This document shows positions 57,359 through 64,000 of a DNA stretch of 64,000 nucleotides, one piece after another; within the stretch, counting starts at the first letter, position 1, and every line of letters begins with the position of its first letter. The position numbers and the translations under genes are program-made. The notes under the pieces are model-generated. The model was given only the letters and a program-made list of their open reading frames with translations, was not told where the DNA came from and searched no databases. Source of the stretch: Alphaproteobacteria bacterium (GTDB lineage: Bacteria; Pseudomonadota; Alphaproteobacteria; DSM-16000; Inquilinaceae); NCBI GenBank assembly GCA_028281925.1, contig JANQIX010000012.1:1-64000 (forward strand), given 5' to 3'.

Positions 57359-58501
57359 ATGGCAGGCCCCGACACCGACGAGACCGATCAGGACGCGTTG
57401 GCCGCCGAGTGGGAGGCGGAATCCGGCGGCGATCAGGACGCGATGGCCGACGAGTGGGCGGCCATGATGGACGAGGACGGCGATGGCGATGGCGAGGGCG
57501 AAGCCCCGCAGGCCGGCATTGCCGGGGCGTCCAATCGGGTCCTCAATCAGGATGAGATCGACAGCCTGCTGGGCTTCGACGGCGCGGGCGGCGCCGACGG
57601 CGACAACACGGGCATCATGGCGCTGGTCAACAGTGCCATGGTCAACTACGAGCGGCTGCCCATGCTGGAGGTGGTGTTCGACCGCCTCGTGCGCATGATG
57701 TCGACGTCGCTGCGCAACTTCACCTCCGACAACGTCGAGGTGAGCCTCGACCAGATCACCTCCATCCGCTTTGGCGACTATCTCAACTCCATTCCTCTGC
57801 CCGCCATGTTGTCTGTCTTCAAGGCGGAGGAGTGGGACAACTACGGTCTGCTGGTCGTCGACAGCGCCATGATCTACTCGATCGTCGACGTGCTCTTGGG
57901 CGGTCGCCGCGGCACGGCGGCCATGCGCATCGAGGGACGGCCCTACACCACGATCGAGCGCAACCTGGTGGAGCGGCTGGTCCATGTCGTCCTCGCCGAT
58001 CTGAGCGCCGCCTTCGACCCGCTCTCGCCGGTGACCTTTCGTTTCGACCGGCTGGAGACCAATCCGCGCTTCGCGACCATCGTGCGTCCCGGCAACGCGG
58101 CCATGCTGGCAAAGCTGCGCATCGACATGGAGGATCGCGGCGGCCGGCTGGAGCTGATGATCCCCTATGCCACGCTGGAGCCGGTCCGCGAGCTCTTGCT
58201 GCAGATGTTCATGGGCGAAAAGTTCGGCCGCGACAGCATCTGGGAAAACCACCTGGCGACGCAGCTCTGGCAGACGGACGTGACGATCAGCGCCGTGCTT
58301 GACGAAGTGGCGCTGAAGCTGCGCGACGTCATCAACTGGAAGGTCGGCTCGCGTCTCATGCTGAACACCCAGCCGGAAGGTTTGGTGGAGCTGCGCTGCG
58401 GCGACCAGAACATGTTCAACGGGCGCATGGGTCAGCGCAAAGGCAGCATCGCGGTGCTCATCGAGCAAGACACGCCACGCCAAGGGGAGCACTCGCTGTG
58501 A
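57359..58501 (+). CDS. fliM: Flagellar motor switch protein FliM
   Basis: A 380-aa C-ring protein. The CheY-P-binding motif VLNQDEIDSLLGFDG lies at about residue 61, after an acidic N-terminal extension in which DQDALAAEWEAES and DQDAMADEWAAMM repeat. The middle domain follows (LVRMMSTSLRNFTSDNVEVSL), then the C-terminal SpoA-like domain (NWKVGSRLMLNTQPEGLVELRCG). E. coli FliM starts with its EIDALL motif, so the extension is 50-60 residues. The stop overlaps the GTG of the next gene. Confidence 0.95.
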   Translation: MAGPDTDETDQDALAAEWEAESGGDQDAMADEWAAMMDEDGDGDGEGEAPQAGIAGASNRVLNQDEIDSLLGFDGAGGADGDNTGIMALVNSAMVNYERLPMLEVVFDRLVRMMSTSLRNFTSDNVEVSLDQITSIRFGDYLNSIPLPAMLSVFKAEEWDNYGLLVVDSAMIYSIVDVLLGGRRGTAAMRIEGRPYTTIERNLVERLVHVVLADLSAAFDPLSPVTFRFDRLETNPRFATIVRPGNAAMLAKLRIDMEDRGGRLELMIPYATLEPVRELLLQMFMGEKFGRDSIWENHLATQLWQTDVTISAVLDEVALKLRDVINWKVGSRLMLNTQPEGLVELRCGDQNMFNGRMGQRKGSIAVLIEQDTPRQGEHSL

Positions 58502-59016
58502 ACTTCGACTACGGGCCGTTTCTCGACAGCCTGATCATCGTGCTGCTTGTGGCGACCATCGCGTATGCGTCCATTCTCAACCGCAGGCTGACCCGCTTTC
58601 GCGACAATCGGGTGGAGCTTGAGAAGGCGACCCGCAGCTTCGCCGATGCCGCCTTGCGCGCCGATGCCGGCATCAAGAGTCTGCGCAGCATCGCCGACGA
58701 AACCGGCCGCGTTCTGAATGAGAGACTGGTGGCGGCCCAGCAGCTTCGCGACGATCTGGCCGTTCTGGTGGACAGCGGAGAGCGCCTCGCCAGCCGGCTT
58801 GACGGCGGCTACGACCCGGCGGCCAAGGCCCGGACGTCCGCCAATGGGGCCTCATCCCGCGCGATGACCAAGACCCATATCCCCATTCCGGATGTCGCTT
58901 CGACAGAGCCGGCCGGAGTGCCTGCGGGCCCCGCGAAGGACGGCAATCGGCCGGAGCCGGGCCGCCGGACGGAGCCGGACCGCGATCTGCTGAGAGCCAT
59001 CGAGGAAATGCGATAG
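58498..59016 (+). CDS. DUF6468 flagellar-locus protein
   Basis: A 172-aa protein with one N-terminal membrane helix (LDSLIIVLLVATIAYASILN), a coiled-coil stretch (about 25-100) and a disordered Ala/Pro-rich C-terminus. The core fits DUF6468, found in alphaproteobacteria between fliM and motE. GTG at 58498 overlaps the fliM stop. Role unknown; the location suggests a motor or stator accessory factor. Confidence 0.75.
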   Translation: MNFDYGPFLDSLIIVLLVATIAYASILNRRLTRFRDNRVELEKATRSFADAALRADAGIKSLRSIADETGRVLNERLVAAQQLRDDLAVLVDSGERLASRLDGGYDPAAKARTSANGASSRAMTKTHIPIPDVASTEPAGVPAGPAKDGNRPEPGRRTEPDRDLLRAIEEMR

Positions 59017-59020
59017 GCCC

Positions 59021-59932
59021 ATGACCTCCAGAACCGCCGCCGAAGATACTGACCACAAGGCCCTGCAGAGGACCGAAGAAACGCCGGTCGTCGAGAGTGA
59101 AGAGCCGACGGCGCTCACGGTCGACGGCTCGACCGACGCGGTCAGCATGAACGATGTCGCCGCCGCCATGGGCAGCATTCCCGGTCGCGTGGCCGCGCAT
59201 TTCAAGGGCGCCCGCCTGAGGCTGCTGCCCACAATCATCTTCGTGGCCGTCCTGATGATCGGCGTGCGGTTCGGGGATCTCTGGAACGCCGTGGCAAATC
59301 AGGGACAGCTCGCAGCCGTCAGCACCACCCTGGCCGAGGCCACCGACGACGAAGGGCCGGAAGTGGAATCCGTCCTGCCGGAGGACGCCGATACGCCCCT
59401 GGCAGAGGCGGAAGAGGCGCCGGCCGCAGAGGATGCGACCGCGGAGGCCGATGACGCCGCGCCGGTGGCGGAACCGGAACTGCCCCGCCGCTTCGACGTG
59501 AGCCAGCTGACCGACAGCGAGGTCGCGGTTCTGCACAATCTTTCCGAACGGCGCGAACAATTGGATGCCCGCGAAGCAGAGCTGGATCAGCGGGCTGCCA
59601 TGTTGAGCGTCGCCGAACAGCGCGTCGACGAGAAGCTCGCCGAACTCGACGCTCTGAGCGGGCACATCGAGGGTCTGCTGACGCAATTGAGCGCGGCGCG
59701 CGACGGACAGCTGGACAGCCTGGTCAGCATCTACGAAGCCATGCGGCCGTCCGACGCGGCCTCCATCTTCAACGGTCTTGAGATGGAAGTGATCCTCTCC
59801 GTCTTCGAGCGCATGGCCGAGCGCAAATCGGCTCCCATCCTGGCGGCCATGAACCCGGAACGCGCGCGCGAGGTTACCTCGGAGCTTGCCCTTCGCCAGG
59901 GTATCGACCTGGAGATCCCCGAGCTCGAATAG
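59021..59932 (+). CDS. motE: MotE-like flagellar motility chaperone
   Basis: A 303-aa protein. A single membrane helix (LLPTIIFVAVLMIGVRFGDLW, about 68-88), a periplasmic Glu/Ala-rich linker, a coiled coil (about 165-215), and a C-terminal MgtE_N-like domain (SLVSIYEAMRPSDAASIFNGL, MAERKSAPILAAMNPERA). In Sinorhizobium MotE is the periplasmic chaperone of MotC; no motC is in view here. Confidence 0.85.
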   Translation: MTSRTAAEDTDHKALQRTEETPVVESEEPTALTVDGSTDAVSMNDVAAAMGSIPGRVAAHFKGARLRLLPTIIFVAVLMIGVRFGDLWNAVANQGQLAAVSTTLAEATDDEGPEVESVLPEDADTPLAEAEEAPAAEDATAEADDAAPVAEPELPRRFDVSQLTDSEVAVLHNLSERREQLDAREAELDQRAAMLSVAEQRVDEKLAELDALSGHIEGLLTQLSAARDGQLDSLVSIYEAMRPSDAASIFNGLEMEVILSVFERMAERKSAPILAAMNPERAREVTSELALRQGIDLEIPELE

Positions 59933-59979
59933 CGGCTGGCGCCGTGGCCCAGGAATGTGGGAGACACCACAGTTCAGAC

Positions 59980-59994
59980 TTTACGCGAAATTAA
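59980..59994. promoter_or_regulatory. Near-consensus CtrA box upstream of cheY
   Basis: TTTA, seven bases (CGCGAAA), TTAA then C. One mismatch from TTAA-N7-TTAA, 84 bases before cheY. Confidence 0.4.
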
Positions 59995-60077
59995 CGCTCG
60001 CCCACTAAAGTCCAGACGATCCACAGAATGTGCTGGCGGATTATTACTGGCAGTGACGGAGACGTACGGAGAATACC

Positions 60078-60464
60078 ATGGCCGTTGACATGTCGATGCG
60101 CGTACTGATCGTGGACGATTACAAGACCATGCTCAGAATCATCCGCAATCTGTTGCGCCAGCTTGGGTTCGAGAATGTCGAGGAAGCGACTGACGGCTCG
60201 GCAGCGCTCCACAAGCTGCGCGAGGCTCCCTACGGTCTGGTGATCTCGGACTGGAATATGGAGCCGATGACGGGCCTGCAGCTTCTGCGCGAGGTTCGGG
60301 CCGACTCCCAGCTGAAGGCGCTGCCCTTCATTATGATCACTGCGGAGTCGAAGAAAGAGAATGTCGTGACGGCCAAGGAGGCCGGCGTCAGCAACTACAT
60401 CGTCAAGCCGTTCAATGCGGCGACGTTGAAGTCGAAGATCGAGGCGGTCATCGGCTCCTTCTGA
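60078..60464 (+). CDS. cheY: Chemotaxis response regulator CheY
   Basis: A 128-aa single receiver domain. Acid pocket in VLIVDDYKTM, phosphoacceptor Asp in LVISDWNMEPMTG, Thr in IMITAESKK, and Lys in NYIVKPFNAATL. It would bind FliM and CheZ, both encoded next to it. Preceded by a near-consensus CtrA box. Confidence 0.96.
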   Translation: MAVDMSMRVLIVDDYKTMLRIIRNLLRQLGFENVEEATDGSAALHKLREAPYGLVISDWNMEPMTGLQLLREVRADSQLKALPFIMITAESKKENVVTAKEAGVSNYIVKPFNAATLKSKIEAVIGSF

Positions 60465-60522
60465 CGTGGCTGACCAGAGACGCCACGGTTCAAAGAGCAC
60501 AGGTTAACGAGGAGCAAGGTCG

Positions 60523-61194
60523 ATGTCCCCCCCCAGCGCCGCCGAATCGCAGATGTACGAGCATGTCAACGCCGTGCGCGAGGAGGCAGCCCGACCGTTG
60601 TCTCGCGAGGAAGTGGCCGAGATCATCACGGAAGTGATTGCCAGCATGGACGGCGATCTCTCCATGCTCGACATCAAGCTCTATCACGAGCTCGACAGCC
60701 TTTCGAAGTTCATTCAGACGGCTCGGCGGGAGATTGCGGACATCCGGCCTCAGGACATCGGTGACGAGTTCATTCCGACGGCGACGGACGAACTGGACGC
60801 CGTCGTCGCCTCCACGGAAGAGGCGACCGGCCGGATCCTGGACGGTGCGGAACAGCTGATCACCGCCGCGTCGGAGATGGAAGAGCCGCTGCAAAGCCAG
60901 CTCACCGAGATTGCGACCAACATCTTCGAGGCGTCCAATTTCCAGGACATCACCGGCCAGCGCATCACCAAGGTGGTGAAGGCGCTGAAGCACATTGAAA
61001 GCAAGATCGAGGCGCTGGTGTCGGTGCTGGGCGAAGAGGTCGTGCGCACGCGCAAGGACACCGCCGAAGACGCCGCCGCAGTGGCGGAAGAGGCGCCGGC
61101 AGCTTCGGACGAGAAACTGCTGAACGGTCCGCAGCTGCCCGACAACGCCATCGATCAGGACGAAATCGATCGGTTGCTCGCCAGCTTCGACTGA
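60523..61194 (+). CDS. cheZ: CheY-P phosphatase CheZ
   Basis: A 223-aa helical phosphatase. Catalytic region FQDITGQRITKVVKALKHIE with the conserved Gln. It ends in AIDQDEIDRLLASFD, the CheY-binding tail, which is nearly the same as the FliM motif (NQDEIDSLLGFD). Follows cheY by 58 bases. Confidence 0.93.
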   Translation: MSPPSAAESQMYEHVNAVREEAARPLSREEVAEIITEVIASMDGDLSMLDIKLYHELDSLSKFIQTARREIADIRPQDIGDEFIPTATDELDAVVASTEEATGRILDGAEQLITAASEMEEPLQSQLTEIATNIFEASNFQDITGQRITKVVKALKHIESKIEALVSVLGEEVVRTRKDTAEDAAAVAEEAPAASDEKLLNGPQLPDNAIDQDEIDRLLASFD

Positions 61195-61248
61195 CAGCGC
61201 GCATTGAGCCGGCGGCGCGGGAAGCGTGCCGGTTCGGGGATCACCATC

Positions 61249-64000
61249 GTGCGAGGGTTCTTAACGGCACGACAACTGCGATCGGCACTCACCGCGGCGG
61301 TGCTTGCGTTCGCGACGCCGGCGTTCGCCGCCGATCCGGAGATTCGCGCCTGGGACCATGGGCAAGAGGGCCAGCTGGTTCTCGATTGGGGTGTCCCCGT
61401 TGGGTATCAGCTCGCAGATCATGCGGGTCAGGTGGTTCTGAGCTTTGCCGAGCCCATGGACGACGGCCTCGACGCTGAGCTTGGGGCGGCACGGGATAAA
61501 CTGTCGGGCTACCTTGTCGACCTGTCGCTATCGGAAGACCGCCAACAGCTCACGATCGCACTTGCCGCGGGCTTCTCTGTGGACCATCGGTCCGTGGATG
61601 GCACCGTCATTCTCTCTTTCCAAACCTCGCCTTCGACTGAGCCGGAAGCGGAACCGGCGCCACCGTCGGTCGGCATCGTCGTTCAGGACAACGACAGCTT
61701 CAGCCGCTTGACGGTGATCTGGCCGGAACCTGTCGGCTACGAGGTGGACCGCCAGTCGGATGAGGTGTCGATCCGTTTCGACGGCCCCGCAGTAGTCGAC
61801 GCCCCGGCGTTCGGCGCGATCGAGTCAACGCGGATCGCGGACTTGCAGAATGCCGGCAGTCCTGATGGGCCGTTGGTGCTGAAGGTCCGGGTACCACCCG
61901 GATCAACGATCACCGATCGCCAAGAAGAGGGCAGGGTGATGATTGACGTCGTCGGGGCGGCGCCTGTTGCCGTCGGCGGCGAAGCGGAGGTGGCGCACGA
62001 CGATGCCGGCTGGCCCGTCGCACCGCCCACACCGGCGCACCACCCCCTGCGATCCGATGTCTCCGAAGCCGAGGCCGATGGCGATGAAGCCGCTGCCTTG
62101 CCGACTGAGGTTCCGGCAGACGCCGCAGAGCGGCAAGCCCTGTTCGTTCCGTCTGTGCCGGCGGCCGCTGCCGTCTTCATCCGCGATGGGGCACTTTGGA
62201 TCCTGTTCGCCTCCGACCGACCCTTGGACGTCAACGCTCTTGCCGAGGCCGGAAGGCCTGCCTTCGGGCCGGGCGAGATCGTGCCGGCACGGGGAGGGAT
62301 TGCCATCCGCTACCGCGTCGGATCCGCGGCGCATCCGACGGTAGAACGCGACGGTGTTTCGTGGAGCGTACGGCTGGACAGTGTCGAGGAAGCGGCGATG
62401 GCGGCTGCAATCCCGGTGCAGCCGGACCCGAACTACCTGCTTGGGCCGCGGCTCTTGCTGCAGGTTGCCGGAGCGACCGGCCCCGTGACAGTGGTGGACC
62501 CCGAGGTTGGCGACACCCTGCATGTGGCGCCGCTGACCGACGCACCCTTCAGGGTCGCCGAGACCCATGCCTTCGTTGACGTCACACTGCTTGAGACGGC
62601 GCAGGGTGTGGCCATCGTGCCGCACACTGAGGCGATCGAAGTCGATCTGACCTCCAACGGCGTCGGAATCATGGCGCGAAGCGGATTGATCCTCTCACCG
62701 TGGCAGCCTGTGGCGGCGGTGCATCAGCCACAGGAAACGGAGGATGAGCCCCACTACGATCCCGCCGCATGGCGCGGCTCGGAACCGCGTTTTCTCAGAG
62801 CTCGCCAAGAGTTGCAGCTGTTCGTTGCTGAGGCGTCGGAGGCAACGATCAACCGTGCGCGGCTGGATCTCGCACGCTTTTATTTCGCCGCAAACTATGG
62901 CGTCGAGGCAGCCTCGATACTGCGGATGATCGACGCGGAGACGCCGGATGCCGCATCTCATCCGGAGTACCTCGCGTTGCGCGGGGCCGTGCACGTTCTG
63001 ACCTTCGATCCCGAAGAAGCCCTCCTTGATCTTGGCGATGACCGGCTCGCCGGCATCCCGGAGGTCGCCCTCTGGCGCGGAGCCGCGAACGCGCTTCTGG
63101 AAGACTGGCCTGAGGCGGCGCGGGAATTCGATGCCGCCGGGCAGTCGATCAGCGTGTTCCCGCCACCGCTCGGCAACCAGCTCGCCAGACTGGGTGCAGA
63201 GGCGGCCATTCGTACCGGCGACCTCGCTGCTGCCGAAGAGCGCTTGGGCTGGTTGGTCAACGCCACGAACGACCGCGCCTTGCGGTGGCCGAGCGTACAG
63301 TTCCTGCAGGGCATGGTGGCGCGGCTGCGGGGCGACCTGCCGGGCGCGCGGATGGCATGGCGCCGCGTGGTGGAAAGCGAGGACCGCAAGCATCGTGTCT
63401 TGGCGGAGATGGCGCTTCTCGACCTGGCTGTAGAGGAAGGGACCATGTCGGCGGGAGACGCCGCCGAAGCGCTGGAGGCGCTGCGGTACGCCTGGCGGGG
63501 CGACTCGCTTGAATTCCGGCTGCTGGAACGTCTTGGCAATCTGCACTGGCAAGCCGGGAACTATCGCGAGGCCATGGTGGCCTGGGACCGCGCCATGGAC
63601 ACCTTCGACGACCTCGCCATCGCCGCCGAACTGGCCCAGTGGCGCGACCATCGCTTTGCTGAGCTGTTCACCTCGGACCTCTTGGACAGCATTTCCCCGA
63701 CGACGGCGCTTTCGCTGTTCGAGGATCACGAGGCCTTGGTTCCGGACGACGCCGTCGGCAACGAGATGATCGAGCATCTGGCCGAGAGGCTGGTCTCGAT
63801 CGACCTGCTGGATCGCGCGGCGGACCTGCTGACGTCATTGGCCGAGACCCGTCTTACCGGCGAAGCCCGCCACAGGGTGCAGACGCGCGTGGCCGGCATC
63901 CGGCTGCTCGACGGCGACGCGCCGGGGGCTTTGCAGACGCTGGAAGCCCTCATGCCGGTCACGACTGCACCCGATATCCAGTTCGATCAGCGCCTGCTGC
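61249..64000 (+). CDS. Large exported TPR-like helical repeat protein, 5' part
   Basis: At least 917 codons, open to the right edge. A signal peptide (positive start, SALTAAVLAFATPAFAADP) is followed by about 480 residues of beta-rich sequence with acidic Pro/Ala linkers. From about residue 490 there are helical repeats of TPR type (ARLDLARFYFAANYGVEAAS, LRGAVHVLTFDPEEALLDL, VALWRGAANALLEDWPEAAR). The GTG at 61249 is the first start giving this signal peptide. A long protein of this shape after cheY/cheZ is common in Rhodospirillales flagellar clusters, but I know no function. It likely acts in the periplasm. Confidence 0.8.
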   Translation, partial: MRGFLTARQLRSALTAAVLAFATPAFAADPEIRAWDHGQEGQLVLDWGVPVGYQLADHAGQVVLSFAEPMDDGLDAELGAARDKLSGYLVDLSLSEDRQQLTIALAAGFSVDHRSVDGTVILSFQTSPSTEPEAEPAPPSVGIVVQDNDSFSRLTVIWPEPVGYEVDRQSDEVSIRFDGPAVVDAPAFGAIESTRIADLQNAGSPDGPLVLKVRVPPGSTITDRQEEGRVMIDVVGAAPVAVGGEAEVAHDDAGWPVAPPTPAHHPLRSDVSEAEADGDEAAALPTEVPADAAERQALFVPSVPAAAAVFIRDGALWILFASDRPLDVNALAEAGRPAFGPGEIVPARGGIAIRYRVGSAAHPTVERDGVSWSVRLDSVEEAAMAAAIPVQPDPNYLLGPRLLLQVAGATGPVTVVDPEVGDTLHVAPLTDAPFRVAETHAFVDVTLLETAQGVAIVPHTEAIEVDLTSNGVGIMARSGLILSPWQPVAAVHQPQETEDEPHYDPAAWRGSEPRFLRARQELQLFVAEASEATINRARLDLARFYFAANYGVEAASILRMIDAETPDAASHPEYLALRGAVHVLTFDPEEALLDLGDDRLAGIPEVALWRGAANALLEDWPEAAREFDAAGQSISVFPPPLGNQLARLGAEAAIRTGDLAAAEERLGWLVNATNDRALRWPSVQFLQGMVARLRGDLPGARMAWRRVVESEDRKHRVLAEMALLDLAVEEGTMSAGDAAEALEALRYAWRGDSLEFRLLERLGNLHWQAGNYREAMVAWDRAMDTFDDLAIAAELAQWRDHRFAELFTSDLLDSISPTTALSLFEDHEALVPDDAVGNEMIEHLAERLVSIDLLDRAADLLTSLAETRLTGEARHRVQTRVAGIRLLDGDAPGALQTLEALMPVTTAPDIQFDQRLL

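Overview
This window is a high-GC alphaproteobacterial chromosome segment, most like a flagellated member of the Rhodospirillales or a neighbouring order. Clade markers readable in the sequence are FlbT and FlaF beside a short flagellin, a SciP homologue (DUF1153), FliX divergent from FlgI, CtrA-type TTAA-N7-TTAA boxes, an RNase E with an acidic insertion in its S1 domain, a DksA that has lost three of its four zinc cysteines, and a two-polypeptide cobalamin methionine synthase. I saw no tRNA, rRNA, CRISPR array or intact insertion sequence. Genus and species cannot be fixed from the sequence alone.

Region 1 (1-26 kb) is housekeeping and central metabolism. It opens with a cut-off aldehyde dehydrogenase and an XylX-like FAH-family dehydratase, which look like the end of a Weimberg-type pentose route. 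A DMT exporter and a KDPGal aldolase follow, then rne. Divergent from rne are an AMIN-domain amidase, penicillin-binding protein 1A and prfB, which has a programmed +1 frameshift. Convergent with these is isocitrate lyase, divergent from an ScfR/RamB-type regulator. Next come a class III aminotransferase, a radical-SAM hopanoid C-3 methylase (HpnR), an HtrA-type lipoprotein protease, a predicted methyltransferase, metF, and divergent split metH. A PPC-like protein, a 77-aa protein and a GT2 glycosyltransferase close the region.

Region 2 (27-42.9 kb) looks like a flagellin gene neighbourhood joined to a surface-modification island. A visibly AT-richer patch (about 27.2-28.17 kb) holds one unplaced gene. 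It is followed by a LuxE-type acyl-protein synthetase, an AMP-dependent acyl-activating enzyme and an acyl carrier protein, with a divergent SDR reductase, a DegT-type aminotransferase with an unusual N-terminal half, and a NeuD-type acyltransferase. Then comes a TPR protein with a glycosyltransferase-like C-terminus, the flagellin with a strong terminator, flbT, flaF, a second TPR/GT9-like protein, a previously unassigned FlaF-like paralogue, sciP, and an FkbM methyltransferase. I infer, without proof, that the island makes and attaches an acylated amino-sugar to flagellin.

Region 3 (43-64 kb) is a flagellar cluster. On the minus strand one array reads flgI-flgJ-flgN-like-fliK-flgD-flgE-flgK-flgL. 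Another reads flgF-flgG-flgA-flgH and is preceded by a sigma-54-type promoter. On the plus strand are fliX and dksA, then fliL-fliM-DUF6468-motE, cheY, cheZ, and a very large exported helical-repeat protein that runs off the window. CtrA boxes sit before flagellin, sciP and fliX/flgI, with a near-consensus one before cheY. The regulator box, the CtrA inhibitor gene and the late sigma-54 promoter together suggest a cell-cycle-linked flagellar hierarchy like that of Caulobacter.
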